NCBI RefSeq assembly: GCF_963966145.1
Contig: NC_091049.1
Span: 24,676,001 to 24,740,000 of the forward strand
Reading direction: 5' to 3'
DNA from: Tenebrio molitor
Taxonomy: Eukaryota > Arthropoda > Insecta > Coleoptera > Tenebrionidae
Length of the DNA stretch: 64,000 nt
Position numbers and translations under genes: made by a program. The notes below the pieces were generated by a model. The model worked only from the letters and a program-made list of their open reading frames with translations, was not told the origin of the DNA and did not search any database. Positions 11,601 through 21,760 of the stretch are shown in pieces. Numbering within the stretch: the stretch's first letter is position 1; each line of letters begins with the position of its first letter.

Positions 11601-14600
11601 TTGCTGTTAGCATAAATCCAACTTACGCCGTTTATTTGGTGATCGAAATTGACACATCTTGTTGACATATAAGAACTTCTTAACCTCTAAGAACTGTTTT
11701 TTTAATAAATAAATGGACACAACACAAAATAAACAAAAAAACACACACAAAACACGAAAGGAAAATTAAGACACGATGAAACAAAAATGGCAGCTTGGAC
11801 CTGATTGACAGTACAGAACACTGCAATATTGCACATTTCTCTAGTGTAAGTAGAAAAATAAAATAGCCAATAGGAAAGTCGCATTTCGTTGCAGGATTTT
11901 GTAAATGCGCACGCACGCGCCTACCAGGAAAAAATAGACTATAGTGGAAGATGCGGTGTTGCCGATGTGCATGGCACGGCTTGTTAAATAGAGACGGCAG
12001 TGGCTCCATCCAAAATATTTTTAAAGTGTAAACTGTTTTAGCATCAAATTCCCAAGTTTATTCTATATTGATTTTTGACATTTTTAGAGATTAAATTGTA
12101 GAAAATTAACCGTTCTAGTGTTTTCTAAGTTGCAAAAATTCTGGGTGATACCTGACATGTATTACAGATTATTTCAAATATTCTGACACAATCACCACCA
12201 CCAAAAATCTTTCAAGTTATTTAATTTTTGATACTGCTAAAAATATGTGTCTATCTTTCTTTACATCTGTGGATAAAAACTGTTATCTGGATGTAATTGT
12301 TTATGTCAACAAAAGGAATGTTTTTAACCAAACAGTTAAAGGTTTTAATGAAGATAATTTGAAGAGTTGGAAAGAAATTGAAATAAAAACTAATTTAACT
12401 GGAAAGGGAAAAATGATATTTTTTCGGAGGCGGTTAGATAATCATACCACAGGGTATTGGGCAATAGATGATATCCGTTTCTGTAATAAAAACATAGGTA
12501 ATACACGCAATTTGTGTACTGTATTTGGTGGTTGTACAATAATTTTCAGAAATTATTTCCAACGATTTTTCTCATAAAAGTGACAATAAAGTTTTATGTA
12601 AAAGTCTAAACGCAGAATATCAACCAGGTGTTAACACGTTTTGTAATAAGATTGGATATTTAGGAAAAAACTGCAGTTTAAGCTGTGAACAATTGCTAGG
12701 AAAATCATACTCGAACTGTGAAAATCATACAGTATGTTTAGAAAATGAATTATGTTATTGTGCTTCGGGATATACCGGCGCATCTTGTGAAAGAAGTAGG
12801 TATTGTAAGGGTTAAAAGTAGAAATTAAACGTAATTACACATTTTTAGCTTGTAATCCGGGCTACTGGGGAATAAATTGTAGTTCATTGTGTAGTTCTGG
12901 ATGTGAAATTTGTGATCAGACGAATCATTGCACAAAATGTAAAAGCAAATTTTTTGGAAAAGAATGCTCAGGTTCGGGATCTTTGTTATGTTAATATTTC
13001 CTAAAAAGCAAATTTTTAGAAAAACTGCCAGTTGTATTGGAACCTCCCAAACTTACTTCTATAACAGACGAATCAGTAACTATTGAAATTACGAACTTGA
13101 AATATAATGATGATGAAGCACAACTGGACCATTATCAAATCCAATATAAGCAGGTAGGATATCTTGATAGAACATATAAAAGTAATTAATATTATTGATG
13201 TTTTAGGTTGACGAAGAAATTTACAAGAACTTTTCAGATCCAAAATTGGCTACATTGAGTACCATTTACAGAAGTCATATTTATAAGATTAGTAATTTGA
13301 CAACAAAAACACATGCGTACAACATAAGAGTGATATTGATGGTTCAAAATAAATCCTTCACAGTTGGTATACCGGAGTTAACAACATTTAGAAGTATGTA
13401 GCAATAATTTTTAAATCCACGAGAATAATGCATTATATTTACTTATGGTGCTTAAGTAATTGAAAGTTTTTTAAAATATAAATTAAATATTTTTCTATTT
13501 ACTACATAAAATGGAAATTTTGTATTTTCTCATCATTCATCTGCTTTAGAAACTCTGCAAGCAACTAGGAATAATTCTGGTGTGTTATTAAGATGGATAA
13601 GCATCGAAGAAGGAAGATCCTTTAATTATTTCATAAATCATAACGTAAGTATTAAAAAAAAAAATCCGAAACGCTTGATGCAGCTTCCTTTTAAGTAATG
13701 TAAAAAATTAACGGCTCGTCTGTTGAAGCGAACGAAACCCTGCATCAGCTAGAATTTCTTATTAAATATTTTTCCACTATAAATACTGATACTGATTAAT
13801 AAATAAAAATTACATTTCAAATGAAGTAAATTCGATGAAGAAGACATTTTTTACACTAAATTAAAGAAAACATCAGATTTTGCGGCTCCGGGATACCCTT
13901 TCTTTCCATCATGGATAGAATCTGATTCACCCGTTCACCGGCCGCCTGTGTTTTAACCTGAATAAATATTCACAAAACTTCGTAATTAACAATTATAATT
14001 TGACTTTTATTTTGTCAAGTTTAACTAAAAAATTATTTGTCTTTTTGCAACAACTTATCTTTACTTTTTAGTGCACTGGAAAATATCATTCAAACGAAAT
14101 AATGATAAACTATAAATCAACAAACGAAGTAACAGCCAGAATTGAAAATAAATTAACGCTCCAAACTTGTGAGATACAATTATGGGTCAGAATAAGAAAC
14201 AGCACCGAACTAATTGACAGTATTTTAATTGAACCATCGAAGCTTCCTGAAGCGACAACAACGGAACATGATTTTTCAAAAGAACCAGAATCCAAAGAGT
14301 TTGCAAAAGTTGTGGTCCCCGAATTGAAAAATAGTACTCAATTGGAATCTTCAACCGTTGAAGTACCGTTAACTACAGAAAATGTAGATACAATTTTAAA
14401 GAAATATGGAACTCACTACAAACAAATAACTCTGACTTCGAAGTTGAAAACGACACTTAAAGGTGAGTGTGTATGTTTTAATCTCTAATAAATAATAAAC
14501 AGACTTTATAGGAAAGCGTCACATCCAACATCACGAAGTTAAAAGCAATCTTACCAATAAGAGCATCTTATTTCTTATATCAGGATTAATTTTAATATTG

Positions 14601-17600
14601 GCAATAATTATAATTTCCTTATTAAGTATTTATGCATTGAGAAAAGGTGACCCCCAAGAGACTGTTATGCTGGAGGAAATAGTGCCTATAACTAGTGAAC
14701 ATGATCAAGCACATAACACAAACATAAAAGTAGCTGATTTTGAAGATGCTGTAAGAAAAATAATTTTCACAAATAAACTGGAAAATGAGCTTCACGTATG
14801 TATTGTAAAATTCGTGATATATAGCAACTAATTAAAATTTTCTAGTCCATACCTCACACAACAAGGACAACATGTCACATTGGCTTAGAAAGTAAGAATA
14901 TTAATAGGAACAAAGATCGGTTTCACATTCCATGTGCGAAAGAAAATTTATTAATAAGGTTACCTTTAAAATTGATATAAATGCATTTTTCAGATGACTG
15001 TACTCGGGTTGTACTAAAGCCATTACCGGGGCTAGGAACTCATGATTATATAAACGCCAGTTACATAAACGTAAGAAGATAATGGAGCAAGTATGATTTG
15101 TTTAATTCGTTGTTTCAGGGTTACGACAAACCTAAAGCTTATATTGCTTGTCAGGGACCTAAATTTTATACGGTGAAAGATTTTTGGAGGTTAATTTGGC
15201 AAGAGAAAGTCGAAACAATCGTAATGGCCACTAACTTGTTGGAAAATAAAAAAGTCAGTTACCTACTAACCATACAACCAAAAAAATGTGCATATTTTAC
15301 TTTTCATTTCTAGAGAATGTGCGCCGAATACTGGCCACAAAAACTCAATGCTTTGTACGAATGTGGGAATATGACAATTAAACTAATTAAAGAAGAAAAC
15401 TTCGAGTACCATGACATTCGGGTACTTGAAATATGTTACGATATCTACACAAGAAAAATTCAACATCTCCATCTGAAATGGCATTCCAGTGACGAAATTC
15501 CATTTTATCCAAACGCTTTGGTACCAGTAGTAAAACACATAAGAAAAATTAACAGAAACAGTGAAGTCCCAATTGTGATTCATTCAGGGTATATACAGGG
15601 TGTTCCAGAGTTGCGAAAAAGCTCCATAACTTCTATATTATTAGAGATATTAACTTTTTCTTTTTACTATGATAGCTACACTTCTACTGCACATTCGAAA
15701 AATATTGCGGTATGTATACAGAGTGTCCCAATACATATTAAAAAAACACAAAAATTATGTTTTTTTAAATGAAACCTACCCAGTTTGATTTCATTTTTGG
15801 TTTCTATGCTAAATTGTGAATCAAATATATACAGGTCATTTTTACTTATCTGCCATCGTTTTTGATCTGTGGCGCTTTTTTTACTAGAATTTCGAATTAC
15901 AGGGGTCCGTTGGAAAATTCGTACCTTTCAAATCGTTGCACATAAATTAAAATAATTGACGCTGTTTGATTTCTGAATGTTTCCCGTATCTGCTGAGTGT
16001 TTACTCAACAACCTACTCAGTCGCATATGCCTACTGCGATTTTTTAAACATAACAAACTAAAAATGTCAAACACTCATTTCTTTCAAATGGTACCCCGTA
16101 TTTATATTGCTCAGGTCGAAAGTTTTTTGACAAGGTTTCCAACGGTATAGGGTTTGTATAGTCGAATGTGAAAATCTAGGGTAGGTACTATCCTAAAATC
16201 ACTAAATTGGAGCAACTTTTCCGTTAAAGACAATACAAAAATCTAAGAGGCCCAACAAAAGATAATCACATAATATGGTCACTCCATAAAGATAAATCAA
16301 CCAATAAAACAATGTTTAGTGATTTTGGGATAGCACCCTAGATTTTCACATTCGACTATACAAACCATACATCGTTGGAAAGCCTGTCAAAAAAGCTTTG
16401 GACCAGTGTAATAATAAATACGAGGTGCTATTTGAAAAAAATTAGTTTTCGACATTTTTAATTTGTTATCTTTAACAAATCGCAGTAGGCATATGCTACT
16501 GAGCAAGTTGTTGAGTAAACACTCAGCAGATGCGGCAAACATTATTATTTTAATTAATTAATTAATAGGTACGAATTTTCGAATGGATCCCTGGAATTAA
16601 AAATTCTGGTAAAAAAGCGCCACTGATCAAAAACGATGGCAGATAAGTAAAAACCACTTCTATAGATTTGATTCATAATTTAGCATAGAATCCAAAAATT
16701 AAATCAAACTGGATAGGTTCCATTTAAAAAAACATAACTTTAGTTGTTTGTACAATATTGGGACACTCTGTATATATACCGCAATATTTTTCGAATGGGC
16801 AGTAGAAGCGTAGCTCTCATCTAAAAAAAACGAAAAGTTGATATCTTTAATAACAAGCAAATTATGGAGCCTTTTCGCAACTCTGGGACACCTGTATGTA
16901 TACACATACCTTTGCGTAACAGATTTGTAAGTATCACTTTATCGACTCTATTTTTCCAGATTTGGGGTAAATAGAACAGGAACTTTAATTTTATGCGATC
17001 TAGCTTTAGCAATGTCTAAATCAACAAGTGAAATTGACATTTATAATTTAACAAAAAGTTTAAGAGAGCAAAGACCTTGTGTGGTAAACAAAATGGTAAA
17101 ATTTAATGTTTTCCCTGAAACTACATTTATGAAACATAAAATTCTAGAAGAACTATGTACTAGCACATCTGGTTGTTTTGGAAGTTTTGTTAGAAATGGA
17201 AAATCCATTTAAAAAACGTCTCCAGGAAAATTTAGATAAAAATATTATCAATCAGCAACTTAGCTATCTAAAAAGGTTATGTTGGAATGACAGGGCTATT
17301 GAATCCCGGATATCTCAATGTGCAACTACTACCAGTGGACTGCACCCTAGTTTTGGTTGGTTTAACTAAAATTCAAAGCTAACTATTTGTAACAATGACA
17401 TGTTTTTAAGTGGACGGTTATGGAACAAGAAAAAACTACATTATTATACAACAACCAAACGAGCAAACTGTTGCAAAATTTTGGAAATTAATTGTAACAG
17501 AAAAAATTACTCATATTTTATTTTTGAAAAACCTTAATGTAAGTTGTACAAAATTTTAAACTCACTTTCATTTATGATGCTTAAAAAACGTATGATCTCA

Positions 17601-18360
17601 ACTAATATTTATTCGGCGTTCTAATAAGGGTTGCACTGTCTCTTTGATGTTTCGGAAATTAAACAAACTCATGCTGATTTTTATGTTAGCCGGAAATAAA
17701 TAATTTATTTCAATATTTAGAAAAAAATTCCGCTGTGGCCCCACAGGAATGTTGGTTCTACTGAGATAATTTTAGTGAGATTCTTGGAGAAAATCAGAAA
17801 ATCCTATGGCACGATAAATTACTTACACGTGCGAAGATTCAATAAGACGACTGGACAAGTAAGTTTTACATTATTTTAAACTAATTGGTGACAAATATAA
17901 TGTTATATTTGCAGATCATTTACGATACCAATATTTGTTTGTTTATGCTGAAGAGTTGGAATGAGCAAAAACAATCACCAAATTCTGTTGACAACTTCCT
18001 AGAAATTACATTAGAATTTAATAAGCTTGGTAAAGGCCAAGAACCTTGTTTAATCGCGTGTAAGTAAGTCCTACAAATTGTATAGTGAATTTTATTTTCT
18101 AAGTCGTTGATTTTGTTGAAAGTGATGGAATCGGCGCTTCTGGTTTATTTGTGGTTTTGTCTTATATTTTAAATAAGTACGAAATGGAATTGAAAATCGA
18201 TGTGTGCAACGCTATACGTACTGCCAGGAGAAATGGAACACAGTTTATACACAATTCGGTAAGAAAATAAAAAGAGTTAAGGTAACTCTTCTCAAAACAG
18301 AATTTAAAAAACTCAAATATTTACAACAAAATAATCCAGATAAATTACGAATCCTATTAA
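5694..18360 (+). CDS. Receptor-type protein tyrosine phosphatase-like receptor, both PTP domains predicted inactive
   Basis: Model of 23 exons: 5694-5859, 7329-7436, 7493-7659, 7715-7877, 12168-12497, 12550-12795, 12849-12971, 13020-13153, 13207-13393, 13550-13644, 14072-14462, 14512-14795, 14846-14933, 14994-15070, 15119-15253, 15314-15588, 16960-17095, 17148-17355, 17411-17538, 17721-17858, 17915-18063, 18123-18258, 18301-18360. Phases join cleanly: 1307 residues. Order: signal peptide (about 1-25); MAM-like end (GYWAIDDIRFC, exon 5); EGF-like cysteine clusters (about 320-434); two FN3-like regions (about 435-650); transmembrane helix (about 722-746); D1 with DYINASYI, CAEYWP and QRP motifs; D2 with VDGYG. 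D1 loop is H988-S989...R995, so catalytic Cys is Ser. The WPD position reads WHSSD. D2 loop is C1242...A1248, Arg lost. Family knowledge predicts no catalysis; a phosphotyrosine-binding or signalling role is inference. Weak points: GC donor of exon 3, GTGCGA donor of exon 13, 42-bp last intron. Confidence 0.85.
5860..7328. other. Receptor intron 1, repeat-bearing
   Basis: No exon seen. It holds a hairpin at 6801-6891 and a block at 6960-7140 with repeated units of the type ccactgagtgg/agtggaataatg in both orientations. Inverted arms gtgttatgtacaaaattttatct (near 6903) and agataaaatacataac (near 7133) enclose these, so 6790-7160 is probably a small fold-back element. Confidence 0.55.
6801..6891. 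repeat. Hairpin with CpG-bearing core
   Basis: gcaatattacagga and tcctgtaatatgc pair at the base; gattgcagatga pairs with tcatctgtaatc further in; the core is cgagggcgttagcccgag. One of several similar hairpins in the window. Confidence 0.7.
7660..7714 (+). other. Putative GC-AG intron of the receptor gene
   Basis: No GT donor brings exon 3 into the open frame of exon 4; using the GT at 7652 or 7662 leads to a stop in exon 4. GCAAGT at 7660, the consensus for GC-AG introns, gives phase 0 and joins ...DDDGID to ENIRKSYF.... The length, 55 bp, matches the neighbouring introns. This supports a GC-AG intron but does not rule out an indel. Confidence 0.6.
8286..9648. mobile_element. Hairpin-bearing short-TIR element, copy B, with nested MITE
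   Basis: Shares its left 30 bases, several hundred internal bases and right end with 1797-2280. Inside are a long hairpin at about 8313-8405 (arms ttataaggg/cccttataa, core with cgagtccca/tgggacgag), a nested palindromic MITE at 8947-9249 and a second CpG hairpin at about 9258-9366. It lies in intron 4 of the receptor gene. Confidence 0.6.
8947..9394. mobile_element. Palindromic MITE plus hairpin tail, copy 1
   Basis: Arms tttctataattgattcaaaa and the inverted complement near 9220-9249 enclose about 300 bp. The tail to 9394 has arms gtgcgcgaaga...tcttcgcgcac. A copy without most of the tail hairpin is at 55354-55714. No coding sequence. Confidence 0.7.
9925..10512 (-). pseudogene. Non-LTR retrotransposon 3' end: C-terminal endonuclease-like domain and 3' UTR
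   Basis: The frame 10465-10025 contains NRPDIIILNKQQKQAYLLDI, AVPNSHNITQTY, ISILPLVISATGIVP and CHIVRKFL. These are the usual C-terminal signatures of insect non-LTR reverse transcriptases that end in a restriction-like endonuclease fold (RPD...D). Upstream SYTPESCLENDS extends it to about 10510. It ends ...AEARRR-stop at 10025; the 3' UTR runs to about 9925. The last codons, stop and 3' UTR are found again at 35602-35710. No RT motifs are present: severely 5'-truncated. Located in intron 4 of the receptor gene. Confidence 0.7.
10698..11948. mobile_element. DNA transposon with CG-rich TIRs carrying DDE_3-type transposase exons
   Basis: TIRs of about 40 bp with core cctggtaggcgcgtgcgtgc at 10718-10737 and its inverted complement at 11907-11926. 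Inside on the minus strand lie the transposase exons described separately. The catalytic part of the gene is not found, so it is probably an internally deleted copy. It lies in intron 4 of the receptor gene. Confidence 0.6.
11280..11655 (-). pseudogene. N-terminal exons of a DDE_3 (IS630/Tc1-like) transposase
   Basis: Minus-strand pieces: 11655-11627 (CQFRSPNKR), 11570-11462 (FSQAEKEMIVKVFRGISKDF...KTADYTG with a GT donor), and 11400-11280 (CGFRTIQRYLAEEKKCGQ). Helix-turn-helix wording and the intron after the YTG motif match the pieces at 36292-35711 (KTASYTG, GFSLSTIYTLLGEV). Insect DDE_3-family transposons with introns have this N-terminus; family assignment is from memory of such proteins and moderate. 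Confidence 0.5.
15596..16894. mobile_element. 1.3 kb fold-back (palindromic) element in receptor intron 16
   Basis: Ends cagggtgttcc / gggacacctg flanked by TA on each side. Two diverged arms of about 600 bp (about 15596-16205 and 16313-16894) face each other around a spacer of about 100 bp: for example ttgcgaaaaagctccataa with ttatggagccttttcgcaa, and tgtatagtcgaatgtgaaaatct with its complement. No protein. TA target suggests Tc1/mariner-type mobilisation. The left end is 7 nt from the exon 16 boundary. Confidence 0.85.
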
Positions 18361-18601
18361 TTTGTACTTTGGCGTCCAATATTAATTATAAATAATAGTT
18401 ATTTATGGTATAAGTGGGTAATACTTAACAACCCACAACGTTTTATCTAATATTCCAAAATTTTTAGATAATAACATTAGGTATTAATGAAAATCTGCTC
18501 CCGATGAGTTATGGATGTTAATAACCCACGGTGCTAATGGCAACGTGGGTTATAACAACAGACTAGTTATAGTACAGTTTACTTAATTAAAACTAACTAT
18601 C
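18361..18601. other. Receptor 3' flank
   Basis: Non-coding, directly after the stop. No canonical AATAAA is close; AATAAT occurs near 18391. A small inverted repeat aacccacg...cgtgggtt lies at about 18526-18555. Confidence 0.45.
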
Positions 18602-19302
18602 GGGTGTTCATTTATATTCTGGTAGCATTACCTATGGAAATATTTTGTTTTTGTTAAGGCATGTCGTAAAATTAGAGTAGAACTGTCATATTTTGACATT
18701 TGCGTTCAGACCCAGAGATGTTTACTGTTTGCTGGTGTTCCCGTTGTAGCAGAAAACGTTTTTGTTTTTGATTGAAAGTTATTATTTTCGCAATGGTTTG
18801 AAAGTGAATAGTTCATGGACCTACTACATACAAAACTGCTTAGAAGAGTTTATCGCCGAATTTCCCAATGTTATTGTTGACCGTAAAACCTTCGCAGACA
18901 ACCTGAGCCGGTGTATAAAGTTGTTTACCGAAGAAAAACCACAGGCGGCCTCTAAAACCCACTGCTGCAGTTATTGAAACTGCAAGAGAAATAATGCAAA
19001 ATGCTCGCCACACTCCACACTTCAATACGCCAGTTATCGCCACGCAACAGACTGAACCTTGTGTAGGAATGTAGGAACGTGCCACAAATTGTTACGAAAA
19101 GAAGAAGGTAGACATTTCCAGCACCTCATTTAATAAATTGATTAATTTGTGCGTGAATTGTAATTGTGTTACTTTTTTATCATAATTCTTGTCATGCTGT
19201 TAGTTTATAGTGAGGTTATGTCGTATTTTAACGCTGCGACATCCGTTTTTCAAAACAAAAGATTTCCATAGGTGATTGCACCAGACTATTAAATGAACAC
19301 CC
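18602..19302 (+). mobile_element. Mariner-type deletion derivative
   Basis: Inverted ends gggtgttcattta...acctatggaaat at 18602 and the complement at 19258-19302. About 700 bp. It retains only the N-terminal DNA-binding part of a transposase (18762-18977: YYFRNGLKVNSSWTYY and FADNLSRCIKLF), similar in layout to 19694-19972. The catalytic domain is absent. Confidence 0.7.
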
Positions 19303-19537
19303 ATTAGTAAAACACGATATTACTATTGAAAATCGCATTCATGAATCTACCGAGGGACTATAAATGATTGAAAATTATTTTGTTATGTTGGTAACACGTT
19401 TGAAATCTTTAGTTGACAACATCGTTGGCATGACACACGCAATTTTAAAAATTGAAATAAACGTCAAAAAAAATCTAAACCGACAGTTGCAAACTTTATT
19501 TTAAAAAATGGTTTTTACAATAGAGCACAACACATTT

Positions 19538-19690
19538 AATTAGTGCGATTCTATTTCAAAATTTAGCAATATTGTTATTGAACAACATTGATTTTTCATA
19601 GATACAACCAATCAACAGCTTCATATCATAGCAACTACAACCTTGTTATATAGCCATATTGGTAAATTTTAAAACAGAATCGCACCAATT
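19538..19690. mobile_element. Palindromic MITE, gtgcgattctgttt ends, copy 1
   Basis: About 153 bp with inverted ends gtgcgattctatttcaaaat / attttaaaacagaatcgcac. A nearly full inverted copy is at 60347-60499 and a half copy at 57180-57239. Non-coding; touches the start codon of the following transposase remnant. Confidence 0.8.
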
Positions 19691-19693
19691 GTA

Positions 19694-20792
19694 ATGGCCT
19701 ATTTTCGCAGTGGATTGCAAAATGAAAATGGCCATTGGCTGTATTCACAGCAGTCAGCTTATGAACAATTTGTTGAAACCTATCCCGAAGAACAAATCGA
19801 ATATCCTAATTTTGCACAACATTGTGAGCGAATAGTTGAACGCTTTATAAGCACTAGTAATGTGGGAAAAGGCAAATCTACTGGTCGTCCCACTGTTGCT
19901 ACACCTGATGTGCAAAATGTTGAAGAAATTGTCGAGGAACATCCTCACATTTCGATACGTCGTTTATCCTAACAAATAGGTTCCCATTGACAAATGACCT
20001 GTCCTCTTAACATTTCCTACATTTTCCCTCTTTTTAGGACTTTGTTATGAATCCTCTCGAAAGATCCTGAAAAAATCCTTGCATTTACGCCCATACAGAT
20101 TTACAATGGTCCAACAACTTCACCCTCCTGATTATCTCCAAAGAATCCAGTTTTATAATTGGTATAACAACAATTTGCTTGATAATATTGACGAGCAAGA
20201 TATCACTTTCTTTTCCGATGAGGCATGGTTCCATTTGTCTGGGTTCATAAACTCACAAAATTACAGAACATGTCTGCTCACAATCTACATAATGTAATTC
20301 AAGTGCCACTGCACCCACTTAAAATCGAGCGTATGGGTTGCAATGTCGCGAAGGCGAATTATTGGGCCGATATTTTTTCACGAAACAATTAATGCGGAAA
20401 AATACCAAAGACTTCTTGTAGACCAATTTTTAAATCAACTGGACGACATCGAACTCACAAACGGCTATTATCAGCAAGACTCTGCCACTGCATATACTGC
20501 ACGGGGCACAATAAATTATTTAGAAGAATTTTTCCCAGGACGTTTAATTAGCTCAGGTTTGTGGCCAAGTAGGTCACCCGACATGACCCCATTGGACTTC
20601 TTTTTGTTTCCATATCTAAAGGATGTTGTGTTTCGCAATCCCATTAGGAATTTGGAAGAATTGCAATATGCGATTGAAGAAGCAATAGGAAACGTGGGGT
20701 CTGAAATGTTAATTAATGTTTCCAATAATTTATCAAACAGAGTTCAACGTTGCTTACAGCAAGGAGGTCAACACTTTGAACATCTTCTTTAG
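19694..20792 (+). pseudogene. Mariner-type transposase, frameshifted
   Basis: Three open pieces: 19694-19972 (N-terminal helix-turn-helix, MAYFRSGLQNENGHWLY), 20079-20297 (first catalytic Asp in ITFFSDEAWFHLSG) and 20343-20792 (second Asp in YYQQDSATAYTA, third in SPDMTPLDFFLFPYLKD, C-terminus GGQHFEHLL). Motif order and spacing are those of a Tc1/mariner DDD transposase of the group common in beetles. Stops and frame changes between the pieces (near 19970, 20297) make it inactive. The first block matches the derivative at 18602 and the minus-strand fragment in 45030-46008. Confidence 0.8.
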
Positions 20793-20960
20793 CTGCATTT
20801 TTGTAATATCTAGTAAAGTTTGTTGATTGTTTTGTAATCTTTTTTTCAACGCCAATGTACAGTTAATTTCAAAATTATAGAGTACCTACACCTAATTTTC
20901 TACAGTGTGAAATGCACTTACATTTTTTGTCAATGATCAATGTCAATTTTGACAAACAAA

Positions 20961-21100
20961 ATGCTTAATCTAACAGAAAACGCGAAGGTGCTCATTCTTT
21001 CCAAGTTAGAAGAAGGGTGGTCGATCCGGAGGGTAGCCCAGTATTATAACATCGCGAAGAGCACCGTGCAGAGGATAAAACAGACAATGTTATGGTGTTT
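20961..21100 (+). pseudogene. Helix-turn-helix fragment of a Tc1/pogo-type transposase
   Basis: MLNLTENAKVLILSKLEEGW then SIRRVAQYYNIAKSTVQRIK: a homeodomain-like helix-turn-helix as at the start of Tc1 or pogo transposases. The frame drifts into unrelated sequence after about 21090. No catalytic region follows. Confidence 0.6.
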
Positions 21101-21596
21101 TAAAATATCAGCGACATCTTATGTTGTCAAACTTACCTAACTTATATAAACAAGATGACGCTCAAATTTCAAAAAGGCATCTTTACATGGGGAAAAAGCT
21201 GTAATAAATCGACTTCTTGATTTTTGAGGTATGCTCGATAATTTTGAAATTAACTGTAGTTCGTGACTTAACCTAACATAAATAGAAATGATTGTCAGAT
21301 TCATCAGTGTTGCCAATCCACTATTTTCCTTTAATCATTTATGATTACTCGGTACTATCCAATGAGAAAGCTACGTTTATTGTTATTACCGTGGATACAT
21401 AAAATATTTCCGGAAAGTGGAAAGAAAAATATTAATATAATTGCAACATTTTTATTTAAATTACTACATTTTTATAAATAGAAGTTTAATTTGTTGAGGA
21501 GTTAAAATTCTACAGTCTTGGTATGTATTTATAAAAAACTTTAGAAAAAATTTTTGTCGTTCACTGATGGTTAATGTATTTATGTGATTTTCTTGC

Positions 21597-21760
21597 CGAA
21601 TATTCTTCTGCATAGATTCATATCCTGAAAATTTTATTTTCGTGCATTGCTGGCCAAGCTATTAATCGCCCGAGTCGAAGACGGGGGCGATTAATAACTT
21701 TGTCAGCAATGCACTCAAAAAAATTTCGGAAAGATTCCATGCATCGGGATATTATAAGTG
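21597..21760. repeat. Fold-back with CpG core hairpin
   Basis: Inner stem 21642-21714: gtgcattgctggc and ctattaatcgccc pair with ggggcgattaata and gtcagcaatgcac around gagtcgaagac. Weaker arms extend outward to about 21597 and 21760. Confidence 0.7.

Noticed and set aside
11680..12009. 109-codon minus frame rich in Phe, Leu and Cys
   Set aside because: It overlaps the TIR of the DDE_3-type element and consists of low-complexity hydrophobic residues from T-rich DNA.
14934..14958. Alternative donor at 14959 for receptor exon 13
   Set aside because: It puts the next exon out of frame with an immediate stop; the donor at 14934 gives the canonical PTP wording IPYDDCTRVVL.
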